From the NCBI GenBank assembly GCA_038503035.1, contig JAVSML010020391.1, positions 237,739 through 301,738 of the forward strand: a stretch of 64,000 bases of DNA, in the 5' to 3' direction. The notes beneath the pieces are model-generated. The model was not told the origin of the DNA and searched no databases. It saw nothing but the letters and a program-made list of their open reading frames with translations. A program made the position numbers and the translations under genes. This DNA comes from Crocodylus rhombifer (lineage: Eukaryota; Chordata; Crocodylia; Crocodylidae). How positions within the stretch are numbered: the first letter of the stretch is position 1; every line of letters begins with the position of its first letter. This document shows, in pieces, positions 22,801 to 38,183 of this stretch.

Positions 22801-24521
22801 AAAGTACCTGGCAAAATATGCCCATAAAAAGTGATGCCAATTTAATCTCCATAACAGCAGATATTTATGTGGAAACAAAATACTTAGCCAAAATGGCCTG
22901 GTACTTTAATCTCACTCAAAAAGCCCTTTTAAGAAGCAGCAAACATTTTGCAGAATTCAAGCTTTTCATTGCAGTCTCTACATACAAGCTAACCTACCTT
23001 CTAGATGCTGCTTGTGCTCAGGACCTTGCACATGGGCTTTAAACTAGTGGCACAGACAATGGCAGGTTGGCAGGGAGAATGGGAAATAGGATCTGGGATC
23101 CTTTCTGATACAACCAAGGCAAGGAAAGATCTTATGGGAAACCAGTCATTCAGTGATTCTGGCATTATCACAACAATTCCTTCTTACACTAAGGGCAGGA
23201 CACTGATTTCAACAGTCAAGGGTCCCCAACTTCATAAAGATTAAGCACTGGTGACCTGTCACTGCTACAACAGTTGTGTATAAACTGCCTATTGCAGTCA
23301 ACAGATATTTCAGAACTGGGAAGCCGTCACGAAGTGTGTGCTGAAGGATGCCAAGTCAGCAGATGAGAAGTAGTCAAGTTCAAAAGCACTTATCTAGACT
23401 CAGTTGAACACACTGCCCCCATCCAGAGGGAGGCTTTTTGAGAGCACTGAGGGAGCTTGACTTGCAAAGTCACTTAAAAGTTTGTGGCACCTGTACAAGA
23501 CTCCTTCCCCCAAAATTTACTTAGCTGGTGAATGCAGCAACCTTCTATCTGGGCTTTGAAGCATAACGGCACTTCAGCAGCAGTACTGGAGGGACATTTT
23601 AGACACTAACACCAAGCTGACCTGCAGTTTTAAATAATAATGAGTGCTAGGATCAAGCAGGCCACCATACAGATCCCTTGGCAGAAGTGTCCAGGCTCTA
23701 TCTTTCTGCTGAGCCACTATACAAGTGACTCAAGCACCAGAGGGTGGTCAAGCACTGGAACCAGCTATCTAGAGAAACTGTGGAAACTCCACCCTTGGAA
23801 ATTTTCAAGAGCAAGTTGGACACACATTGGCTAGGATGGTTTAGTCAGAGAGTCTTCCAGTGAGCAGGGGGCTGGACTAGATGACCTTGCGAGGTCCCAT
23901 CCAGGCCTATGTCCCTATGAACCACCTTGATTTGGCACTTGCCCCAGGGGGCGCAACGCAGCGCTGGTACTTACAAGAGGTAGCAGCAAACCGCACAGGT
24001 CACCAGCATCGTGTTGATCACCCTGTGGGGGAAGAAGGAAAGAGGCGGATGATGAGGAGTCACTTCTGCACCACGCCTGGGAAAGCGACCGAAAAAATGG
24101 GAAGTGTCCGGCAGGAGTGCCCACATACGGGTGCACGAGGAAGGCGAGCGCTGGCCCGGGACCACCCGCAGGCAGAGGGCGCAACGCCAGGGCAAGCTAC
24201 TGCCAATAAGACAAAGCTACGTTTTTAAATCATAATAACGTCACAGTTTTTACAATATTTTAATAGTTTTAATTAGAGTGCTAATTCAGCGCCCGGGGCC
24301 GAGGAGGGCACTCGGGACCCCGGCTAAAGCCGCAAGGAGGGGCCGAGCGCCCCGAGGCCCGGCCTCGAGCCCTCTCCGGGCTGGACCCGCGGGCAGGCCT
24401 GGCCTAGGGCCACTCACCCGCGGTTGGGCCCCTTGGGCACGAGCCAGGGCAGGACGCCACCGACGACCCCCCAAAAAACGCTCATGACGATGATGGGCAC
24501 CGCCAGGCCGCTGTACGCCAT
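16707..24521 (-). CDS. ATP6V0E1: V-type proton ATPase subunit e1, complete
   Basis: Coding exons 24521-24418, 24022-23975 and 16800-16707 join to 246 nt, 81 residues plus stop, the usual length of subunit e. The product is a small two-helix membrane protein of the V0 proton-conducting sector of the vacuolar ATPase, acting in endosomes, lysosomes and other acidic organelles. It starts [16 protein letters not shown]. One hydrophobic helix spans about residues 7-27; a KGPNRG turn at 30-35 precedes a second helix at about 36-60. The C-terminal part has the conserved [20 protein letters not shown], including a potential N-glycosylation site NET at 70-72, and ends HHWP. Splice phases agree at both joins. 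The first residues and the C-terminus fit paralogue E1 rather than E2, as does the neighbourhood. The promoter is a CpG island with CACGTG sites. Confidence 0.95.
17148..17393. mobile_element. hAT-type MITE in ATP6V0E1 intron 2
   Basis: The ends read CAGGGGTTCCTGACC and, reversed, CAGGGGCTCCCAACC. Flanks ctctaaga (17140-17147) and ctcttaaga (17394 onward) match if one base is inserted. The interior repeats a ggaccagc/ccagtc-type motif several times. The CAGGGGT.....ACC end type recurs at 10547 and 20938, so these belong to related families. Confidence 0.6.
19905..20020 (-). mobile_element. CR1-type LINE fragment (weak)
   Basis: The plus-strand text gagacctcaaggttcagtt then ccaaaaccctgcac parallels the reversed CR1 tail seen at 3487 and 51420. 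It is short and diverged and ends beside an A run at 20023-20034. Confidence 0.4.
20938..21225. mobile_element. hAT-type MITE, 288 bp
   Basis: The left end is CAGGGGTCAGCAACCCC and the reversed right end CAAGGGTAGGCAACGG. The flanking 8-mers tactaagc (20930-20937) and tgctaagt (21226-21233) match at 6 of 8 positions. Both sub-terminal regions contain ttggca or tgccaag motifs in inverted order. The GC-rich interior (gctgcaaacagctgct and similar) is shared with the element near 59541-60263. Confidence 0.65.
21384..21465 (+). repeat. Dispersed direct repeat, copy A
   Basis: The text gctcaggactttg...agtagcacagacaatgtcag is found again, diverged by about 25-30%, at 23010-23090 (gctcaggaccttg...agtggcacagacaatggcag). 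The two direct copies are 1.6 kb apart in ATP6V0E1 intron 2. The family is unknown to me. Confidence 0.5.
23010..23090 (+). repeat. Dispersed direct repeat, copy B
   Basis: Second copy of the segment at 21384-21465, in the same orientation. The shared core is cacagacaatg followed by a ggcaggga-like end. It could be an old local duplication or two inserts of one family. Confidence 0.5.
23690..23925 (+). mobile_element. CR1-type LINE 3' end, plus strand
   Basis: The sequence follows the CR1 terminal consensus: a gtcaagcactggaaccag-like line, then ggaaattttcaagagcaag, then ggctggactagatgacc and gaggtcccatccaggcc near the end at about 23922. It sits only about 50 bp from ATP6V0E1 exon 2, in intron 2 and antisense to the gene. 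Confidence 0.75.
23975..24022 (-). CDS. ATP6V0E1: ATP6V0E1 coding exon 2
   Basis: A 48-nt micro-exon between acceptor CCCCCACAG and donor GTAAGTACC. It encodes [17 protein letters not shown] with a split first and last codon. Human subunit e1 is recalled to have I-I where this has I-N, a polar residue at the start of helix two, which is worth checking. Confidence 0.93.
24418..24521 (-). CDS. ATP6V0E1: ATP6V0E1 coding exon 1
   Basis: 104 coding nt from the ATG at 24521 to CGG at the donor GTGAGTG (24417 downward). It encodes the first helix and most of the KGPNRG turn and ends in codon phase 2. This ATG is chosen because the family begins MAY. An upstream in-frame extension is open on paper but runs through the GC-rich promoter and lacks family similarity. 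Confidence 0.95.
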
Positions 24522-24960
24522 GGCTACGCGAGCTCCCTTCCTCCTTCCCCAGCGCCGCCGCCGCAGCTGTGCCACAGCGCTCCGCCCCCCACGCCGCCAC
24601 CCAACCCGCACCCGGCGCGTCACGCCAGCGTGAGGCTTCTCAGGAGCCCACGTGATTGGGGAAAGGGGCGGTGCCGGCCTCCCTGCTTCTCTACCATTGG
24701 CTACCACCGTCCCCGCCCCGAGCGAGGGGAAAGTGGGAGGTAAGACGTTGACTTCTGCAACCCCCACCCCCAAGGGAGGCACCTCAAGGGGCGGAGCCTA
24801 AGGACGTCACGTGAGCGGCACGTGGGTCGGGGAGCGAAGGCGCCGGTCGGCCACGGCTCAGCCCCGTCGCGCTGCCTGGCGCAGCTCCGAGCAGGGTTTT
24901 GCTTACAGAAACCCCGTCCTAAGACAGCGTTTTCTGAGGAATCGGGCAAATAAATGCGAT
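24522..24960 (-). promoter_or_regulatory. ATP6V0E1: ATP6V0E1 CpG-island promoter with E-boxes
   Basis: The island spans about 24270-24960 and includes coding exon 1. Upstream of the ATG, minus-strand CCAAT followed at once by CACGTG lies at 24659-24649, another ATTGG on plus at about 24692, GTCACGTGAG at 24806-24815 and CACGTG at 24819-24824. GTCACGTGAG is one base from the CLEAR consensus. The start site is not defined by a TATA box and is probably in the GC-rich stretch at about 24550-24600. V-ATPase genes are known TFEB targets, so these sites are plausible. Confidence 0.7.
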
Positions 24961-25859
24961 CAAGCAACTGCGCAGCGCAAAGCTGCGTTTTGTAGCAGCG
25001 TACAGGCTCTCCAGAGCCGTCACTGCACAGCACTAACGACATCGCACTTAGATGCACAACACTTGGCTGGTGTTTCCCCTTCTCTTCTGCACCCAGGCAG
25101 AAAACTCATTATTAATTCAAGTACATGCATTTCGAGTACATACACTGGACTCGATTTCTGTTATATCTGTTGTATCGATTTCTGCAATTTCTGTTACACT
25201 TGTGTATTAATTTCTTTCTAAAGAAAGGAGTTAGTCAAAATGTTGGCACACAAGGTTACAGGGGTGGTTTTGCCTCCTTTATGACAAAAAGGAAATAGCA
25301 AAGTTTGGTAAGGTAAAACTGAAGCCTGCTTCACCTGCCTGTGAAAGTAGGAAGTGCAGGCCATGGTCAGAAACAAATAGTTTTTTGCTACTCCAAGAAT
25401 TCTTACAAATATGTAATGAACTTTTATTAAAAATATAAATTTAAGAAACAACTGATTAGTGCAGGGGTCCAAGTACCAGTCTTCCTGCTTGTTCTAATTC
25501 AGCTGCTACAGATGATGGTGGATTTTGGGGACAGCTCTTCTCACTTTGATCATAAAATCTTCAGTACAGGGAGTCAGTCTGTCTTTACTGACACTTTTTT
25601 GGGGGGGGGTGCTGACAATACAAGAGCTGTATGTACAAAGTATTACATTAGTACTAAATGTGGTCAATTACTTGTAAAAGCTTTCAAAGAACAATACATT
25701 ATGAAAAAATATCTTTATTTAAAACTTTTGAAAGCTCGTATTTTGTAATATAATAGAAACAATCTTCTTAGTACCAAGTACTGAAATTTGAGAACAGCAG
25801 GAGGATTTGAACACCAGTTCATGCATTAAAGACTTCCAGAAGCAGAACACACAACAACA
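24961..25859. other. Spacer between ATP6V0E1 promoter and RPL26L1 3' end
   Basis: About 0.9 kb without an exon or recognised repeat. The spacing between the two tandem genes is short. A run of 10 G occurs near 25600-25610. Confidence 0.5.
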
Positions 25860-25880
25860 GATTTTGTTTTAGCAGTTTCT

Positions 25881-32614
<6,734 letters not shown>

Positions 32615-33139
32615 TTAAATTTCCACCTAAAAATCTGCAATGTACAATCCTAACTCTAGCAGTTTCTCAACTAATGCAAAGAAAACATTCTGCCCAAGAA
32701 ACCAGGTAGAGAATAATTTCTCAGGTAGTCTATAGCACTACTGAAGAATATGGTTTAAGGTTCAAAACTCACTGTACACCTAAGACAGTAAAGTATGATA
32801 ATGACAATTATCCTTAAGTACAGTTATAATTAGACAGTGTATCCAAAATTAAACAATACAATGTAGAGACTTTTACTAAAAAGCAAACTAAGTTGAACAG
32901 AATAACAGATTTGCTAACTCAGCTCTGTCCATGGGCTTTTAGAATAATACTTTTAACACCCTAAATTATTAGTGTTATAACATCAGTGCTTCTCAACTAT
33001 TTTATTCTCAAGGCTAATACCTGTGAAGCAGCCTTATGAAACCGTGAGCCTTGCTATTTGCTTGCTTTTCTGACTAGAAAAAAATAACGTGTGTAATTCT
33101 TCCCTTACAGAGACAGACTGCGCCAGGGCAGCGCTTTAA

Positions 33140-33375
33140 TGCTGGGGGTTCATAAACTGTACAGGGCTGGAAGGGACCTTGCAAGATCATTGAGTCCAGC
33201 ACCCTGCACTAGGCACTAAAGTCAACTGGTCAGGTGACACCAGTAAGGTGACCATTCAGTTTTCTCTTGGAGATTTCCAAGGTAGGTGATTGCACCACCT
33301 CTGGAGGGAGCTTATTCCACAGTCTGGACACCCAACCGTGAAGAAGTTCCTATGAGAAGCCCCTGGGTTGAACAT
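33140..33375 (-). mobile_element. CR1-type LINE 3' fragment in RPL26L1 intron 1
   Basis: Read on plus: gggctggaagggaccttgca, agatcattgagtccagc, then gattgcaccacctctggagg and a ttattccacagtctgg-like line. This matches, in order, the larger copy at 51413-52330. It is in sense orientation with the gene and borders the GC-rich promoter region. Confidence 0.75.
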
Positions 33376-33419
33376 GGGGATCATGCTTGCACACCGACTA
33401 GGGCTCCCATGAAGGGCCT

Positions 33420-33980
33420 TGGGAGGATCTCCAAGCCCCCCGGGGTGCCACGGGAATCGCTCTGTAAGGCACCGGGATCCGGGGCGACAACCAGCCAACC
33501 GCTCCTCGGCCAAACGCAACTCTGCAGGATCTCGGGCTACTCCAGATACCGGGAGCGGCCCGAGGCCTCTGCAAGGCGGGAGCGAGTCCGAAGACGGGAC
33601 GCCAAGGGTGGGAGCGACCAAAGCGCCGGATCGCAGGGCCGGGTTATTTGCAGCCCGGCCCGGGCCCCACTCGCTCCCGGCGGTGCCGCACCCCAATCCC
33701 GTTCCCATTGTGGCGCCGCCAGGCCCGCCGCCCGGCCCCCGAGCCCCCACCACGGCGCCAGGCGCCGCCCGGGGCCCCCGCAGAGAGGATGGCGGCGGAT
33801 GGAACCTACCCCGCCCGCGGCGCCCTTACCCCGTTGCAGGCTCCGCTATGGCCGCCCGGAAAAAGGAGCAGACGCGGCTTCCGCCGGCCCATGTGAACGC
33901 CGAGCTCTCGCGAGACTTCGCCAACAGGAAGCGCCCACGTTTGACTGAGCAGTAAAACAGATAACGCCGCCTGGCGGGCG
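33420..33980 (-). promoter_or_regulatory. RPL26L1: RPL26L1 CpG-island promoter
   Basis: A G+C- and CpG-rich block covers the first exon and the first part of intron 1. Upstream of the 5' TOP start, the palindrome TCTCGCGAGA lies at 33906-33915. An ETS-like GCGGAAGCC on the minus strand lies near 33872-33880. The TCTCGCGAGA element is a known motif of TATA-less housekeeping and ribosomal promoters and is bound by ZBTB33-type factors when methylated. No TATA box is evident. Confidence 0.7.
33830..33868 (-). other. RPL26L1: RPL26L1 noncoding first exon (5' TOP)
   Basis: On the minus strand a pyrimidine run CTCCTTTTTCC starts at 33868. It is followed by a short leader with no ATG and the donor CAACGGG/GTAAGG at 33830/33829. 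A C at the start followed by an unbroken pyrimidine run is the 5' TOP signature of vertebrate ribosomal protein mRNAs, which puts translation under mTOR/LARP1 control. The exact start base is a prediction. Confidence 0.7.
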
Positions 33981-34027
33981 CCAGAGCCACTTGCAGCTGG
34001 GGTGCCGGGACCAGGACAGGCGAGGTC

Positions 34028-34310
34028 CTTTGTGTTGATGTGACATCCTTTATTAGACAAACTAAACAGTGGGAAAGATTCTTCTTTCCAGGCTTTTGGG
34101 CACAACCACCCTTCTTCAGGACGAGGGAAAATCTCTACGTGCATAGGGAGTAAAGCCCCTCTGCCTGAAGAAGGGTGGTTGTGCCCAAAAGCTTGCAAAG
34201 AAGAATCTTTCCAACTGTTTAGGTTGGTCTAATAAAAGATGTCACACCTGCACAAAAACCCTTGTCTGCCTATGCCCGTAAACCAACACGGCTACAACCA
34301 ACAGCCCTAG
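34028..34310. mobile_element. Inverted pair of Penelope-like tails
   Basis: The arm 34028-34120, reversed, matches 34164-34256 at about 90%: both run cctgaagaagggtggttgtg, cccaaaagc, gaagaatctttcc, gtctaataaa and gatgtcacac. The spacer is 43 nt. The right copy continues through ctgcctatgc to accaacacggctacaacc at about 34302. The fragment at 14684 is the same family. CTGAAGA, the gggt...gccc stem and AAAAGC mirror a hammerhead ribozyme core, with two core bases changed from CTGATGA/GAAA. The pair lies about 160 bp upstream of the RPL26L1 start. Confidence 0.65.
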
Positions 34311-37300
34311 GGCAAAGTTTCATCATACACAGGGCTCCTCTAGCTGGGACTCCTGTACCCTGGGAGGGATGGGGAGACTCAAAGGAAGAGAAACAGCACA
34401 AGGAAAAATTTAAGTACAGGAAAATGGAGGAAGAACGGGAGAAAAGAAACAGACAGTCCAACAACATACAGGTTGTTGGTGGAGAGGTTACTGAGTGGTA
34501 GTAGCAGCCAAGCCTCTTACCTTTTTATATCCTCAGCATAGAATGACAAGGGTGCAGCACCACAGAGCACAGGGGAAGTGTGAGAGCACTACAGCTCTGG
34601 AGCAAAGTTGTGGGAACACTCCTGGGGACTGGCCAGCACAGCACAAAAATAAAGACAGTTTTCTGGCCTCTTGCCTCCACCGCAATCAAGAAGCAGAAAG
34701 CTATTTGCCCCAGCAGAATGAAGCAAGTAAGGGACTGCTCCAGGTTCTCCATTTCTTCCTGCTTTTGCTGAGTTTAACTCCTCCCAAGTTTTTTGTTTGT
34801 TTTTAGAGAAAATTAGAAGCAATATTTTCATCAACACTCCCATGATTTCCCCTGTTTCCTTAACACTGCACAGACACAGTTGGGCCATAGACATGTTCAG
34901 TAAATCCAGTTTCAGATTTTTCTGCAGTCGAGTACTTCTGATGAATCCTGATACAAATACTCTCAATATCAAGGGAAATATTACCATGTCACAGTAATAA
35001 AGATTTGTCAGGTGGGGGAAATCCTCAAATGAGTAGTACTACACACTGTAGCTATTCTGGCGCACACAAAAAGGATAGGCAACATTTGTTCTAAACTGAT
35101 GGCTTGCAATACTTAGATTTCTTCTGCAGTACTTTCAATTTTCTTTAAAGGAGTTTAAGGAGTTCATACACAGCTCTGTCCTTCTAGGGAAACTAGGTTT
35201 AACCACAGGCTTGAGATCAATTGCCAGTTGGCAGGGTCTGGCCCTTTTTCAGTGTACTGTACACAGTGCAAGACACTTGGCTGTTAATAAACAAAATCGA
35301 AAGTTAATAGAAATGTTGTAACTTGGGAAATGCAGATGAGTAGTATTTACATCATTCTATTTCTCACATTCCCCTTCCCTTCATTCTGATGAACTGTCTC
35401 ATTTGGCCAACCCAGAGGGTTCCAGTGCTCATGAGCTGGTATTACTAGGCATTCAGACAAAAGGTTGGGGGGGGGGTGGAACTGGTGGGTCTGTTTCTGT
35501 TCTTTTAACAGCAAGGTGCACAACACAGAAAAGAAACATGGAAAGTTCTGAGCACAACCTGTAAGGTGCTAAGCACTCATCTCCCATTGTGGGGGTTGGG
35601 GGCGTTAAGACCACTCACTGTTTTCTAGGATCAATTCCTGTCTTCTGCCCCAGAAACAAATCAGTGTCAACTGAAATTCATGAAAACTGTATGTTTCAAC
35701 TTTCCATCCAGGTCAATGCAACTACAATTTTTGTACTGTGAGATCTGTGATAGCTTGTTAAAATGAACACAAACTATTTGCAAATTAAAAGCCCGCAAAA
35801 AAGACTTCATCTCGCAAAGCTTGTGGAACAAGAAGCCGCTGGAAATGGTTCTCTTTATAATTATATCCAAAAAGAGTACAGTTCTTTTAATAAGATTGCA
35901 GAGAAATGCTCAGAAATAAGGAACTGCTGGAATCCAGGTTGTCTACACAATCTTCTCAAGACCCCCTGCTATCTAGCATATGTAATTAAATGACACTATC
36001 ATAATACATGATTACACATATACCTGCTATATTTCCCCACATGGCCCCTTGCCTCACTTACTGACATTTTATCTGAAGTTTACAAAAGAGAGAGTGGGTG
36101 GCAGGAATCAGAGGCATAAAAATGGTAATTTTCAAACTGAACTGTAAAACAGCTCTATAATGGAAGTGTTCTGTAACCTTAACTGTTTAAGATACATCTA
36201 GAGTGCTTCTGCAGCACACTTGAGAGCACCAATAGGGCAAAACATACACACACACACACACGCACAAATGAAGACAAGAGTATCATATTCAAGTTGATTC
36301 TGTAAATGAAAAAAATGTATAAAATCTACCCATACATCAACAGATACAGAAGTTACAAGATCAAGTTTACATCTAAAACAATAGCAATCAGTCCATAAGA
36401 ACAGGGACATATTCAAATGCTGTCAGTTTACAGAAGTTACTACAGGGCAAAAAATATATATATATTTTTAAATAAAATAAAAACCAGCAGCTATCTTCCC
36501 TACCTCAAAAGCAATGACATGATTTCAACAGACAAATATTTGGGATGCTGAAATGTTTCTGGAATCAATACTTAATATTCAAGATCCATTTATGTAGGAT
36601 TTGGATAAGTCCAAGGCCAAAGATAAGACAATCAAACCCCCCCGTAGAATTGATAAAACTTGATAGTAACCTTAGGGCTTATTGTTCATGATTTGCATCG
36701 ATTCAAGAACACTTAAAATGTGTCCCCTCAGGTTGTATAATTTACAAAACATGCAAAGATCATTACATTGAAGGCATGTGCAGCAGCCTATGGAAAATGA
36801 GCCTGTAGGTTTCAGTTTAATTCCTTGCAGACTGATGTCCACAACACATAGAAACTGCATCTGGCAGTAATCTCCCCTCATGCCTCATTTTGCTGGAGGT
36901 CTCAGAGGTCAAGTCTTGAATGGATGAGCATGAATCTTCCCTTGTACACACAACCACTGGCAGGAACCAGTCTGTGGGGAAAAGGCTGCCCTGCAACCAC
37001 CTGTGCTGTACCTGCTGTGCGGGCAAACAGAGGGTGTCAGTAACAGTCAATCTAGGAATGACGTGCTAAACAGTTTTTAAAAACGGGGAATTCAGGCACC
37101 TCAAGCCCCTACAGGACATGCTCCCTGTGCTCTGCAGATGTGTACCATACACATGTGAACGCACACAGAGCAAGGCCAGAAGCTGGCATGTCCGAGCAAG
37201 CATGGGTGATCACTCCAAATTCAATCAAGTTGCAGGCTAGACAGATGGATACTCCATGTTTAAAAAAAAAAAAGGCAGGAGAAAGGGTACAAGCTAATGC

Positions 37301-38075
37301 TACAAAACTATCCCCCTTCAAAACAAAGGCCACATAAAAGTGTTATTCAGTTTGGTTTTTACTTCATGCCACCTGTAAACACAAGACTGGATATTCAGTT
37401 TATGAGGAAAAACGAAAACATTTTTCATTCAGGGTACATGAGAGGCCCAATCCCTCCCCCAGCCACCCAGCGTTACCACCAGGGGAAGGTCTGTCATACT
37501 TGTCGTTTCACTAGAGGGGGGAAACACCCGCAGAGAAGAGCTTTTGAAATAAGCCAAAAAACCACTTGCCAAAGTCACTTCTGCCCTTTGCTACTAAGAT
37601 TCACTGTGGAAACTATCAACGGATACACCCAATTTTTTGGCACAAGAGGTGGAATTTCTTCCAAATACATAATTTAGCTTCATTAAAAAGCAATAGTGTT
37701 CTCATGCAATTCTGACAGAATTAAAGAGCTCTTTTCTGCCCCCTACTAAGTCACACACTGCCTCAGGAACCTCCTAGATACTAAAACTGTCATCATACTA
37801 TAGGATCCAGAGAAGTTATTTTGTTAATGCCAAAGGTTATATTATGAATTTTTTTTGGGACAAGGGGTGGAAATCCAAGCCCAGCTGATGACTTTTGGAA
37901 CTTTAACACAGGGGATTAATTATGTGCTGTAAAGGTCTTGACTGAACAACTTGACTAAAGAAAAAAAAATATCATTTTAAATCAATCAAATAGAAGAGAG
38001 AAAACAAAAAACAGGTAGTGGTAGGTTTCTCATTCTTTACTCCTGCCCCTGGAGACTTGGGTAAAAATGTCATTG
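34311..38075 (-). other. Spacer with ERGIC1 3' UTR, end not defined
   Basis: This 3.8 kb lies between the RPL26L1 promoter side and the ERGIC1 stop codon. ERGIC1 has a long 3' UTR in mammals, so the part nearest 38075 is probably untranslated exon. A candidate ATTAAA on the minus strand is at 36821-36816, but I cannot assign the polyadenylation site. A short CA repeat is at 36245-36264. Confidence 0.4.
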
Positions 38076-38183
38076 CTACTGCATTTTCCCTAGCTGGATC
38101 TTCTTCCAGGCTTCAGAAGCTGTGAAGATGCAGGAATCGAGGATCCCAGCCACAGTAAATGTTCCTCCAATGATGGCACAAAT
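38076..38183 (-). CDS. ERGIC1: ERGIC1 last coding exon
   Basis: 108 nt after acceptor TACATTTCAG: ICAIIGGTFTVAGILDSCIF (membrane helix), then TASEAWKKIQLGKMQ and TAG at 38078-38076. The last residue is Gln where the human protein is recalled to have His. Confidence 0.95.
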   Translation of the reverse strand: MCAIIGGTFTVAGILDSCIFTASEAWKKIQLGKMQ

